From Natrarchaeobius halalkaliphilus (GTDB lineage: Archaea > Halobacteriota > Halobacteria > Halobacteriales > Natrialbaceae): a stretch of 64,000 bases of DNA. The DNA lies in the NCBI RefSeq assembly GCF_003841485.1, contig NZ_REFY01000004.1, forward strand, positions 1 to 64,000. Direction: 5' to 3'. Positions 8,036-16,047 of the stretch are shown here, piece by piece; positions within the stretch are counted from its first letter, which is position 1, and each line of letters begins with the position of its first letter. A model generated the notes under the pieces. The model saw only the letters and a list, made by a program, of their open reading frames with translations. It did not search any database and was not told where the DNA came from. Position numbers and translations under genes: made by a program.

Positions 8036-8605
8036 CTACTCGACCGATCGAACGTCTCGACGCATCGCGATTTCGAACCACGGACAGAGCCGAAGCTGTC
8101 GATACCACTCGGGGTTCGAGTGCAATCGTTCGTAGGGAACCCACAGCAGCCCCGCGACTTCCTCCTCGTTCGGATCGAGGGTTCGATCCGTCAGCGTCAG
8201 CTTCAGAACGGCACAGACTTCGTGTTCGACGCCCTGATCTTCGAAGTACCGCTTGTACTCGAATCGGTCCGTAAGCCGGAGGCCGTCGTACTGGTCCGGG
8301 GAGATTCCGAGTTCGTCTTCGAGACGCTCTTGAGTCGCTTCCTCCTGGCTCTGGCCCTCGACGGGGTGTGAGGCGACGGTTCCGTCCCAATAGGTCCCCC
8401 AGAGGCGCTTGTCCGGCGATCGCTGTGCGAGCAGGACGTTGTCGTCCTGATCGAAGACGAGCGACGTAAACGCCCGGTGGCGAATCCCATCGCCCGTGTG
8501 AGCCTCGAGTCGGTTGACGAGTTCGAGTTCACTATCGTTTTCGTCGACAGCGATAACGTCCTGTGCGGCGTTTTTGTGCTCTAGCTCGTCCGTCGGTGTA
8601 CTCAT
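8036..8605 (-). CDS. idi: type 1 isopentenyl-diphosphate isomerase-like NUDIX protein
   Basis: The 189-aa protein matches type 1 IPP isomerase, which interconverts IPP and DMAPP for isoprenoid lipid synthesis. Metal ligands are in place: His in EAHTGDG and IRHRAF, His in ASHP, and the Glu pair in EHEVCAVL. The segment corresponding to the catalytic Cys of the E. coli enzyme (VCGHP) reads VASHP here, so the key Cys is Ala. I recall the same substitution in other haloarchaeal members, so it may be a lineage trait rather than a defect. It starts 6 bp after the lipid kinase gene, indicating an operon concerned with isoprenoid lipids. Confidence 0.8.
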   Translation of the reverse strand: MSTPTDELEHKNAAQDVIAVDENDSELELVNRLEAHTGDGIRHRAFTSLVFDQDDNVLLAQRSPDKRLWGTYWDGTVASHPVEGQSQEEATQERLEDELGISPDQYDGLRLTDRFEYKRYFEDQGVEHEVCAVLKLTLTDRTLDPNEEEVAGLLWVPYERLHSNPEWYRQLRLCPWFEIAMRRDVRSVE

Positions 8606-8611
8606 ACTCGT

Positions 8612-9658
8612 CTAATTGTCTCGACTCGTGAAACCAGTATCGTCTTTCGACCGCGTCGAACGCACACCGTTACTCGCTTTTCTTTCCAGCTGTCGGCCGA
8701 GCGGCCACGGCGTTCCGTCCGCATCTGGATCGGCGCGATAGCTCTCGGTGACGACGACCTCGAGCGCACCGGGATTCGTCTCGAGGACGAGGCGTTCGGT
8801 TTCGAGTATCTCGCCGTCGAGACTGTATCCGACGGGTTCCCCTCCACTCTCGATCGAGAGCGAAGGCGTCCGCAGGCGGACGATGTGTTTTCCGTCGCGG
8901 CCGAACAGTCTCTCGAAAGCGGCGTCTCCGAGTAGCTCGGGTGCCGAGGCGGCTTCGACGATCGTTAGCTCGAACAGGCCGTCCTCGACGTTGGCCTGTG
9001 CAGTCCGCGTCCCGTTGAACCGCCGGCAGTTACCGACGAGAACGAACAGTGCTTCGCCGTCCCAGGTCCGTCCACGTTCGCCGTCCGGTCCAACGGCCGA
9101 CTCTACCCGCAACGGGAGCGAATCGAACGAGCGAGCCGTCTGAAGCGTCGTTTTCACGTACGCGAGCACGCCCAGATTGCGTTTGCTCTCAGAGGACGTT
9201 TCGTCGCTGGCCTCGGCGGTGAGACCGCCGACACAGGAGTTGACGAACGCGAGATCGTTCGCGATTCCGAGGTCGATGATCCGACGGCGACCCCGATCGA
9301 TCGCCTCGAAGGCGTGTTCGATGCCCTCGATCCCGACGTTCGTCGCGAAGTTGTTTCCCGTTCCCGTCGGAACGACGGCGACGGTCGTCGACCCGAGTGC
9401 GTCAGCGTCGAAGACGCCGTTGACGACCTCGTGTATCGTTCCGTCGCCGCCAGCTGCGGCGACGAGACCTGCGTCGACGGCCGCCTCGTGAGCCAACCTC
9501 TTCCCGTCGCCGCTCCGCTCGGTCCGTCGAACCTCGAAGCCGTGATCGCGTGCCAGTTCGACGACGTCGTCGACGCGCGTTTCGTCTCCGCTGACGGGAT
9601 TGAGAACGAGGACGCGATCACCATCCGTCCGGCCTCCGTCCGTGCCGTCCGATCCCAT
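8612..9658 (-). CDS. diacylglycerol/lipid kinase family protein
   Basis: The 348-aa protein has the DAGK catalytic domain: VLNPVSGDE at the start, AAGGDGTIHEVVNG at about residues 67-80 (the nucleotide loop) and VVPTGTGNNFAT at about 95-106. The C-terminal beta-rich domain holds the LDGE motif (YSDLGE-like, here YSLDGEILE). Such enzymes phosphorylate a lipid alcohol with ATP; in archaea the natural substrate may be an isoprenoid glycerol. The start is ATG 9658; the open frame further upstream has no family similarity. It shares a 54-bp divergent gap with the PHP gene and is followed 6 bp later by idi. Confidence 0.85.
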   Translation of the reverse strand: MGSDGTDGGRTDGDRVLVLNPVSGDETRVDDVVELARDHGFEVRRTERSGDGKRLAHEAAVDAGLVAAAGGDGTIHEVVNGVFDADALGSTTVAVVPTGTGNNFATNVGIEGIEHAFEAIDRGRRRIIDLGIANDLAFVNSCVGGLTAEASDETSSESKRNLGVLAYVKTTLQTARSFDSLPLRVESAVGPDGERGRTWDGEALFVLVGNCRRFNGTRTAQANVEDGLFELTIVEAASAPELLGDAAFERLFGRDGKHIVRLRTPSLSIESGGEPVGYSLDGEILETERLVLETNPGALEVVVTESYRADPDADGTPWPLGRQLERKASNGVRSTRSKDDTGFTSRDN

Positions 9659-9712
9659 GCAGTGGAAGACGCCGGCACAGCGCAAAAGCATCTTCCCGGC
9701 GTCTGCATCTCC

Positions 9713-10426
9713 ATGTACGCCGTCGATCTGCACGCACATACCAGGTTCTTCCACGGTCACCGACAGCTCGGAGATCGATTCGACCCGCTCGGCGTTCGAT
9801 TGCTCGCACGAGCGGCCAAGCGACGGGGCCTCGAGGGGGTGGCGACGACCAACCACGATTACTATACGCCCCTCGATCCGCCCGCCGACGTCGAACTCGT
9901 CCCGGGGATCGAGATCACGACGGATCGGGGCCACGTCCTCGCCGTCGGTCCCGACCCGCCCGCGGAGACGAAACCCGGGACGCTCACGCCGGCGGAGGCG
10001 GTCGAGTTAGCTCACGAGCGCGACTGCGCTGCGATCGTTGCCCACCCGTTTCGAAACAGTACGATAAGAGAACTAGAGGAGGTTCCGTTCGACGCGATCG
10101 AGGTCAACGGCAAGCATCCACGGTCGCGACCGCTGGTCGAAGCGTTGGCTGAGGGTCGAAATCTCCCACTGGTCGGTGGCAGCGACGCCCACTACCCGCT
10201 CGAGGTGGGGCGAGCGTACACGATCGTCGACGCTGATCGACTCACGCCCACGGCGGTCGTCGAAGCGATCCGCGACGGACGTGTGGGAGCGCGCGTCGCT
10301 CACTCGCGGTTCGACCGACTGCTTCGTCGAGGCTACCGGACGATCCACCGCCGCAAACGGGTGATCGACGCGCTCGAGGAGCCGACGCCGGGAGTCGGAA
10401 CTCCACCCGGCGAGGAGAGGTCCTGA
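9713..10426 (+). CDS. PHP-domain metal-dependent phosphoesterase
   Basis: The 237-aa protein shows the PHP motifs in order: VDLHAHTRFF (motif I), TTNHDYY (II), VPGIEITTD (III), VAHPFR, and GGSDAHYPLEVG near residue 150, all metal-binding His/Asp/Glu sites. Such stand-alone PHP proteins hydrolyse phosphoesters, for example nucleoside 3',5'-bisphosphate or RNA 5' ends; the substrate here is unknown. ATG 9713 is chosen because motif I begins four residues later. A divergent promoter region of 54 bp is shared with the lipid kinase. The basic Arg-rich tail (RFDRLLRRGYRTIHRRKR) is unusual for a halophile and could touch nucleic acid. Confidence 0.85.
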   Translation: MYAVDLHAHTRFFHGHRQLGDRFDPLGVRLLARAAKRRGLEGVATTNHDYYTPLDPPADVELVPGIEITTDRGHVLAVGPDPPAETKPGTLTPAEAVELAHERDCAAIVAHPFRNSTIRELEEVPFDAIEVNGKHPRSRPLVEALAEGRNLPLVGGSDAHYPLEVGRAYTIVDADRLTPTAVVEAIRDGRVGARVAHSRFDRLLRRGYRTIHRRKRVIDALEEPTPGVGTPPGEERS

Positions 10427-10531
10427 TACGGTCTGCCGTAAGTCAGTACCGGCGTATCCGGAGACCGGATGCCGGGTGCGCCGGTAAACAGTTACAGCAG
10501 ACCGTATGAACCGAAGGGGACCCGAGGACGT

Positions 10532-10945
10532 CTACCCGAGCTGTTCGTCGAGAATGAGCCGCGTCTTCGTGCTCACGACCTCCTCTTGATCGCGGGCCTG
10601 CGTGATGAGATCGTTGACGCCGCGCGTGTCCGCGGCGTCGACGACGAGGACGATGTCCTGTTCTCCGGAAACCATCCAGACGAAATCGACCTCTTCCCAG
10701 CTGGCGATCCGTTCGGAGACGGCCTTCGTGTCGACGTCGACGGCGACGCTGATTTCGACCATCGCCTTGACGTTTCCCGTCCGCGTCGAGATTGTAAACC
10801 GTTCGATGACGTCGTCGTCCATCATTCGCTCGACGCGGTTGCGAACGGTTCCCTCGCTCGTCTCGACCTCGTCTGCGATCTCGGTGTAAGGCGTCCGGGC
10901 GTCTCGGCGGAGAATATCGAGGATCTGTCGGTCCAGGTCGTCCAT
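10532..10945 (-). CDS. Lrp/AsnC-family transcriptional regulator
   Basis: A 137-aa protein with an N-terminal helix-turn-helix (DDLDRQILDILRRDARTPY, then TSEGTVRNRVERM as recognition helix) and a C-terminal RAM/ligand-binding domain (VKAMVEISVAVDVD..., VDFVWMVSGEQDIVLVV). Lrp proteins form dimers to octamers and respond to amino acids. The gene faces carA across about 100 bp holding a perfect palindrome, so it plausibly controls itself and carbamoyl-phosphate synthesis. A GTG eight codons upstream (10969) is an alternative start; ATG 10945 gives the usual MDDLDRQIL family N-terminus. Confidence 0.92.
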   Translation of the reverse strand: MDDLDRQILDILRRDARTPYTEIADEVETSEGTVRNRVERMMDDDVIERFTISTRTGNVKAMVEISVAVDVDTKAVSERIASWEEVDFVWMVSGEQDIVLVVDAADTRGVNDLITQARDQEEVVSTKTRLILDEQLG

Positions 10946-10981
10946 GGAGGTTCGAGAGTACGACGACACCCCACTTACCGA

Positions 10982-10996
10982 TTACGAATTTCGTAA
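10982..10996. promoter_or_regulatory. palindromic operator candidate between lrp and carA
   Basis: TTACGAATTTCGTAA is a perfect 7-bp inverted repeat around one central base. It lies 37 bp before the lrp ATG and 51 bp before the carA ATG, just upstream of the carA TATA-like element and over the lrp promoter region. That position fits an Lrp dimer site that would block lrp and touch carA transcription. Confidence 0.6.
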
Positions 10997-11013
10997 CTCA
11001 GCTTCGAAGACAA

Positions 11014-11022
11014 CACTTATGA
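11014..11022 (+). promoter_or_regulatory. TATA-like box for carA
   Basis: CACTTATGA lies about 28 nt before the carA ATG at 11048. This spacing predicts a transcript starting at or next to the start codon (leaderless), which is common in haloarchaea. Confidence 0.45.
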
Positions 11023-11047
11023 TCGTGTGCCCGATACGTAGATCGTA

Positions 11048-12124
11048 ATGACAGCTGCCTACGTTGCACTGGAGGGTGGCCACGTGATCGAGGGCCGTGG
11101 TCGTTCCCCAGGAACAGCTCGTGGCGAACTGGTTTTCACGACGGCGTACACCGGCTACGAAGAAAGCCTCACCGATCCGTCCTACGAAGAACAGGTGCTC
11201 ACCTTCTCGTACCCCCTGATCGGTAACTACGGCGTCCGCGAAGAGCGGTTCGAAGACGACCGCGTTCACCCGCGTGCAGTACTCGCAAAGGAACTGACCC
11301 GAGACGTCGCGGAGTGGCTCGAGAGCGAAGGCGTGCCGTCGATCGATCACCTCGATACCCGCGAGATCGTCATCGACATCCGCGACGGTGGTGCGATGAA
11401 ATGTGGCATCGCCGTCGGTGACGACGTCACCGAAGAAGACGCTCTGGCGGAACTCGACCGGTGCAAGACGATGAGCGAACACACCGACATCGGCGCACAG
11501 GTCAGCGTCGAGAAACCGACGATCCACGGCGCGGACAACGGCGGTCCCGACGTCGCACTCGTCGACTGCGGTGCGAAGGGATCGATCGTCGACTCCCTGC
11601 TCGAGCGTGAGGCGACGGTTCACGTTCTCCCGTACGATACGAGCGTCGAAGCCATCGACGATATCGACCCGGACGTGTTGTTCATCTCGAACGGACCCGG
11701 TGACCCGACGAACTACGAAAACGCTATTTCGCTCGTTCGGGAGTTCGTCGAGGATACGCCCGTCGCCGGCATCTGTCTCGGCCAGCAGATCGTCGCTGAA
11801 GCGCTCGAAGGGACGACGGAGAAGATGACGTTCGGTCACCGCGGCATCAACCAACCCGTTCTCGATCTCGAGTCGGGTCGAGTCGTCATGACGACCCAGA
11901 ACCACGGCTACACCGTTGCCGACCCCGGCGACCACCTCGAGATAACCCAGGTCAACGTCAACGACGACACGCCGGAGGGACTCGACGGCCTCGAGTACGA
12001 CGTCATCACGCGTCAGTACCACCCCGAAGCCAACCCGGGTCCCGAGGACACCCTCGACTTCTTCGACGACGTCCTCGGGATGACCGACTCGCAGACGACC
12101 GCGGCCGTCCCCGCCGACGACTAA
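11048..12124 (+). CDS. carA: carbamoyl-phosphate synthase small (glutaminase) subunit
   Basis: The 358-aa subunit hydrolyses glutamine and channels ammonia to CarB for carbamoyl phosphate, feeding arginine and pyrimidine synthesis. The N-terminal CarA domain has FTTAYTGYEESLTDPSY and IGNYGV; the class I amidotransferase has SNGPGDPTN, the nucleophile Cys in AGICLGQQ, GHRGIN and NHGYTV, and His-Glu in YHPEANPGP. The acidic tail after FFDDVLG is short and variable. carB is not adjacent here, so the large subunit must be elsewhere. Regulation by the divergent Lrp-type protein through the palindrome at 10982-10996 is likely but inferred. Confidence 0.96.
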   Translation: MTAAYVALEGGHVIEGRGRSPGTARGELVFTTAYTGYEESLTDPSYEEQVLTFSYPLIGNYGVREERFEDDRVHPRAVLAKELTRDVAEWLESEGVPSIDHLDTREIVIDIRDGGAMKCGIAVGDDVTEEDALAELDRCKTMSEHTDIGAQVSVEKPTIHGADNGGPDVALVDCGAKGSIVDSLLEREATVHVLPYDTSVEAIDDIDPDVLFISNGPGDPTNYENAISLVREFVEDTPVAGICLGQQIVAEALEGTTEKMTFGHRGINQPVLDLESGRVVMTTQNHGYTVADPGDHLEITQVNVNDDTPEGLDGLEYDVITRQYHPEANPGPEDTLDFFDDVLGMTDSQTTAAVPADD

Positions 12125-12419
12125 TTCCACCGGCGAGATCGAAACCGAATCGTTCGAAGAGCTGATCGTCGAATACCTCAACCGAGACCTGCCGGACGCC
12201 CACGGCCGACTCGAGTTCATCGTCGAGGGCGTCGAGAGCGGAACCTCGATCCTGTTGACCGGCGACGACACGAACGCGCTCAAAACGGTGTTCGCTCGGC
12301 TGGTCGCGCCGACGAGAGCGAGCGGAGCGTCGTTCTCGCGACGAATAACGACTGACGGACGGTACAGCGATCGCTGGATCAGGCGAAATCCGGTGCGGGC
12401 GACCGGTCGTTTGTGCTAA
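12084..12419 (+). pseudogene. start-less open frame after carA, possible gene remnant
   Basis: In a frame shifted relative to carA, codons are open from 12084 to a TAA at 12417-12419. The part from about 12129 to 12305 reads as an acidic, haloarchaeal-like protein (FEELIVEYLNRDLPDAHG, later TSILLTGDDTNALKTVFAR) with G/C-rich third positions. No ATG or GTG precedes this part in frame, and an in-frame TGA closes it upstream inside carA. After about 12306 the reading becomes basic and loses the pattern. It is best read as a truncated or frameshifted remnant. The rest of the gap to 12459 shows nothing recognisable. Confidence 0.35.
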
Positions 12420-12459
12420 CCGGGTCGGGTCGATCGCTCGACGATCCGGACTCGATACC

Positions 12460-13230
12460 TCAGCCGCGGTTTTCGAAGCCGTAAACGACTTCGACGGACG
12501 CGGTTACGGTTACGGGGTCGGCGTCGATTTCCGTTTCGGCCGCCGACGCTGCGACGTCGTCCTCAGCGACTACATCCCGCGCATCGTACCGCACGGGAAC
12601 GGTATCTACGTTCGTCGTCGAAACCGAAACGATTCCAGCGAGTGAGACGTCTCGATTTTGCGCGATGTACATCGCCTCTTCGTCCGCGTTCTCGAATGCG
12701 GAATCGATCGCACGGTCACGGAGTTCTGCCTCGGTTTCGTCGTGAAGAGAAAAGTTCACTCGGCCGACGTTGTCGACGCCCTCTTCGACCAGGGCGTCGA
12801 TGACCTCGCCGACGCGTTCGACGTCGTCGAGTTCTATCTGAAAGGTGTGCGTCCCCTCGAACCCGTCACCGTCGCCGCGTCGGGGATGGACGCGATATTG
12901 TCCTTCCTCGACGTGTTCGTCCGGAATCCCGAGTTCGTCGAGGGCGTCCCGAAGCGCCTCGGCCCGTTCTGCGAGTTCGTTAGTCACCTCTTCCGCCTCC
13001 GATCCCTCGGCCTCGAGGCCGACCGAGAGTGTCGCCCGATCGGGCTCGGTCTCGACCTCGCCGTTTGCGCTCACCGTGATCTCTCGGTCGACCGCGTCGC
13101 CGGATGCCGCCCCCGTCGTCCCACGATCGGAGCGCTCGCCTTCGTCACTCCCGAGTGCGCGGTCCATACAGCCGGCCATCGCCGCCGTCACGCCGACCGT
13201 CGATGCTGCGAGGAACTGTCTTCGATCCAT
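12460..13230 (-). CDS. SIMPL-domain (DUF541) Tat lipoprotein
   Basis: The 256-aa protein starts DRRQFLAASTVGVTAAMAGC: a twin-arginine signal followed by a lipobox with Cys21, so it should be exported folded and anchored to the outer face of the membrane. After an acidic Ser/Gly linker comes the SIMPL domain from about residue 48 (REITVSANGEVETEPDRATL) to the C-terminus (TVTASVEVVYGF), with the usual EAEEVTNELAERAEALRDAL helix. SIMPL proteins form large assemblies and some sit in stress or envelope pathways; the function here is unknown. It is divergent from the Usp gene, with 158 bp between starts. Confidence 0.85.
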   Translation of the reverse strand: MDRRQFLAASTVGVTAAMAGCMDRALGSDEGERSDRGTTGAASGDAVDREITVSANGEVETEPDRATLSVGLEAEGSEAEEVTNELAERAEALRDALDELGIPDEHVEEGQYRVHPRRGDGDGFEGTHTFQIELDDVERVGEVIDALVEEGVDNVGRVNFSLHDETEAELRDRAIDSAFENADEEAMYIAQNRDVSLAGIVSVSTTNVDTVPVRYDARDVVAEDDVAASAAETEIDADPVTVTASVEVVYGFENRG

Positions 13231-13388
13231 ACCAGGTGTTGGACCGACACTCTCAAATCACCTCGGTAAGCTAAAACGTCTCTTTCAGCGGTCGGTGGAT
13301 CAACGAATCGATCCGAAAACGGTCCCTCGATCGACTGTCGTGAGAACGGTCGACCGACTGATAACCCTGCGCGAGAGAGATCTCCGAT

Positions 13389-14249
13389 ATGTCCGGCGAT
13401 CAGCTCCTCGTCCCGGTCGCGAATCCGGAAACCGCAGACCGACTCCTCGACACCGCCATCGATATCGCCTCCGATCGAGACCTCGAGATTCTCGTTCTCA
13501 CGGTCGTCACCGTGCCGATGCAGCTCTCACTCACACAGGCCCGAGACTCGCTCGAGATCGACGAAAGCGAGGCGCTCGTCGAGGACGTCGTCGAGCGGGC
13601 CCGCGGATACGGTCTCGAGGCGACCGGACGGATTCGGTTCGGTCGGGACGTCGCGAGCGGAATCTGTGGCGTCGCGACCGAGAGTAACGCCGAGGTGATT
13701 CTCCTCGGATGGCGCGGACGACCCCGTCGCCGCGACGTCGTCCTCGGGAGTTACATCGACGAGGTCCTCTCGGATGCTCCGTGTGACGTCCTCGTCAAGC
13801 GCATCGATCGGGATCGGACCGACGTTTCGTCGATACTCGTTCCGGTCGCCGGCGGTCCCCACACCGAGTTCGCCGCCTCGGTCGCCGGCTCGCTCGCTCG
13901 CTCTCACGACGCACGCATCGAGCTCCTCACAGTCGTCCCAGACCGTACCGAAGAGACGATCTCGGACGCCCGAGCCATGCTCACACGGACGTCGTCGATG
14001 CTCGGCGCCGTCGAGTCCGTCGAGGAGACGGCCCTCGAGGGCTCCGTCGTCGAGACGATCGTCGAGCGGACCGCGGCCCACGACGTCACCGTCCTCGGCG
14101 CGGCCGAAGGCGGATTCTTACAGCGTGCTCTCGTCGGGGACGTTCCCGAGACGGTCGGACGCGAGGCAGAGAGCGCGGTTATCATGGCGAAACGACGTCA
14201 GGACATTCCCGAGACGGTGATTCGTCGACTCCGCAACCGCCTCTCGTAG
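13389..14249 (+). CDS. tandem universal stress protein (two UspA domains)
   Basis: The 286-aa protein contains two UspA domains. The first (residues 1-140) begins DQLLVPVANPETADRLLDTA and keeps the ATP-binding pattern G-x2-G-x9-G-S (GWRGRPRRRDVVLGS, about residues 117-131). The second (about 147-275) begins VSSILVPVAGGPHTEFA, but its corresponding loop (GAAEGGFLQRALVGD) lacks the final G-S/T, so only the first half probably binds ATP. Usp proteins act in stress survival and signalling. No membrane segment; cytoplasmic. It stands alone with its own start region and converges on the flavoprotein gene. Confidence 0.9.
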   Translation: MSGDQLLVPVANPETADRLLDTAIDIASDRDLEILVLTVVTVPMQLSLTQARDSLEIDESEALVEDVVERARGYGLEATGRIRFGRDVASGICGVATESNAEVILLGWRGRPRRRDVVLGSYIDEVLSDAPCDVLVKRIDRDRTDVSSILVPVAGGPHTEFAASVAGSLARSHDARIELLTVVPDRTEETISDARAMLTRTSSMLGAVESVEETALEGSVVETIVERTAAHDVTVLGAAEGGFLQRALVGDVPETVGREAESAVIMAKRRQDIPETVIRRLRNRLS

Positions 14250-14288
14250 CGGGATCGAGTGACAGCCGCGGTACGACACTAAGGGGAC

Positions 14289-15914
14289 TCACCGACGGCC
14301 GCCGATCCGGTTGGTCACCGAGCGGAGAGTCTGGGTCACTTCGGCGGGGTGTGCAAGGCCGAGACGGTACCGGAGCCGATCCTGCCGTTTGAACGGCTCG
14401 AAGACGAGGGGTTCCTCGAGGTCCCAGATACGGGCTGTCGATGGGATTCCGTGACGACGACAGATCGCATCGGCCGCGCGGCGACCGGCCTCGGCGGCGG
14501 ATTCCATCGACGCCAGATCGGTGTTCGTCCGAACGTAATCGCCCGCGAGCGTGAGGTTCTCGATCGCGACGTCCGCCGGCGGACGATTGCAAAGCGAGCC
14601 GACGGTGTTGATCAACAGCGGCGAACGGTTCTCGACGCCGTCGTCCGTTTCGACGATCGCCGGGTCCAGGTGCCAATCGACGAGTACGTCGTCCGTCAGT
14701 CGTGGCTCTGCGACGCGGAGGTGCGCTTTGAGTTGGGCCCAGATCTCGCGTGCGATCTCTTCTCGCGTACACGACCTGGCCGGCGTATCGAACAGGATCC
14801 CCGGCGTGTTCCAGTCCGAGGCGACCACCGAGAGCACGCCAGCGACCTCCTCCGGACCCCGCTCGTCGACGTCGCACTCCGTCCAGAACTGGCGCTGAGA
14901 GATCGACGTTAGCGCCCACGGCGAATCGGTGTACACCTGGTGACCGGGACTCAACGCGAGGTCGACGGAGAGGTAAAACTGGATGCCGTTCATCCAGGCG
15001 GTCTCGAGTCGCTCGATTCGACCGAGTTCCGGCGCGGCGCGAGCCAGATCGGGCGTGACGAATTTCGGTGCGACGTCGACCGGAACCGCGAGGACGTACT
15101 CGTCGGCCGAAAGCGTCGTCCCGTCGACAAGTTCGACGCCGTCGATCCGTCGCCCGTCGAACGAGATCGATCGGGCGGCGGTGTTCGGACGGAGGTCGAC
15201 GCCGAGGTTCTCGAGGTGGCGAAGCCAGGGGTCGATCCAGGCCTCGTTCGTCGGCGCGTTCAACACCCGTTCGGTCGGCCTGGTGGGGTCGAGTTGGCCG
15301 AACAACAACTGGAGGTAGATCGTCCCCATCGTGCGGGCGCTGGCGGCCTGGGGCCTGAGCGCGACGAGCGACTGCGTCGTCGAGGTGAGTCGATCCCGAA
15401 ACGCCGGCGAGCGGTTCTCGGCGTCGGTGAACTCCCACCAGGTGACGTCGTCCAGTTCCTCCGTCCGCCGTTTCTCACAGGACGTCAGCAGGTACGCCAA
15501 CCGCTCGAGCAGGAAGCGTACGTCGCGGGATGGTAGGTCGTCCGCAAACGCCGGCCGAAGCGCCTCGAGCCAGCCGCGAATCGAGTCGGGCGTCCGCGTC
15601 TCCGCGATTCGGTCGGCTTCGGTTGTGCTCGCGAGCAGCGTCGCCTCGGTTTCGACGAGGTTGTCCGCGACGGTACCGCTTCCGTCGGGAATGCGCGCCA
15701 TCATCTCGACGACGTGGCGGTAAAACGCCGGGAAGAACCGAAAGCCGTGCTCGCCGTGGAGCGCCGACGGATCGTCGTCGACCGGCATCGATCGCGCTTT
15801 CCCGCCGAAACGGCCGTTGGCCTCGAGGACGGTGACGTCGACGCCGTCCTCGGCGAGTTCGTGGGCCGCCGTGAGGCCGCCGATTCCCCCGCCGATTACG
15901 AGGGTCGTAGTCAT
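14289..15914 (-). CDS. FAD-dependent amine-oxidase/phytoene-desaturase-like oxidoreductase
   Basis: The 541-aa flavoprotein opens TTTLVIGGGIGGLTAAHEL, the FAD dinucleotide motif, followed by VTVLEANGRFGGKARS and LHGEHGFRFFPAFY, the pattern seen in hydroxysqualene dehydroxylase and zeta-carotene/phytoene desaturase relatives. The C-terminal FAD-closing motif is NLTLAGDYVRTNTDLASMESA at about residues 455-475. The physiological substrate, probably an isoprenoid, cannot be read from sequence. No signal or membrane span is obvious, though such enzymes are often membrane-associated. It converges with the Usp gene and has no operon partner. Confidence 0.8.
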   Translation of the reverse strand: MTTTLVIGGGIGGLTAAHELAEDGVDVTVLEANGRFGGKARSMPVDDDPSALHGEHGFRFFPAFYRHVVEMMARIPDGSGTVADNLVETEATLLASTTEADRIAETRTPDSIRGWLEALRPAFADDLPSRDVRFLLERLAYLLTSCEKRRTEELDDVTWWEFTDAENRSPAFRDRLTSTTQSLVALRPQAASARTMGTIYLQLLFGQLDPTRPTERVLNAPTNEAWIDPWLRHLENLGVDLRPNTAARSISFDGRRIDGVELVDGTTLSADEYVLAVPVDVAPKFVTPDLARAAPELGRIERLETAWMNGIQFYLSVDLALSPGHQVYTDSPWALTSISQRQFWTECDVDERGPEEVAGVLSVVASDWNTPGILFDTPARSCTREEIAREIWAQLKAHLRVAEPRLTDDVLVDWHLDPAIVETDDGVENRSPLLINTVGSLCNRPPADVAIENLTLAGDYVRTNTDLASMESAAEAGRRAADAICRRHGIPSTARIWDLEEPLVFEPFKRQDRLRYRLGLAHPAEVTQTLRSVTNRIGGRR

Positions 15915-16002
15915 TATCGCGTCCTACGGCCGCCAGCGGATTAACGGCCACCCCTAACGAGGTGGTTTCGAATCGGTTACTCGAGCACGCTCGTAACGGG
16001 CC

Positions 16003-16047
16003 GCGCTCACTAGTCGTGTCCCGGCAGCCTCGCGCTCACTAGTCGTG
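16003..16047. repeat. 17-bp direct repeat at the 3' end of purNH
   Basis: CGCGCTCACTAGTCGTG occurs at 16003-16019 and 16031-16047. The second copy contains the purNH stop codon (complement of CTA at 16039-16041). The period is 28 bp. It looks like a small duplication of the gene's end. Confidence 0.8.

Noticed and set aside
10982-12283. A 433-aa minus-strand frame opposite carA
   Set aside because: Shadow of carA; begins in the remnant stretch and has no recognisable domain.
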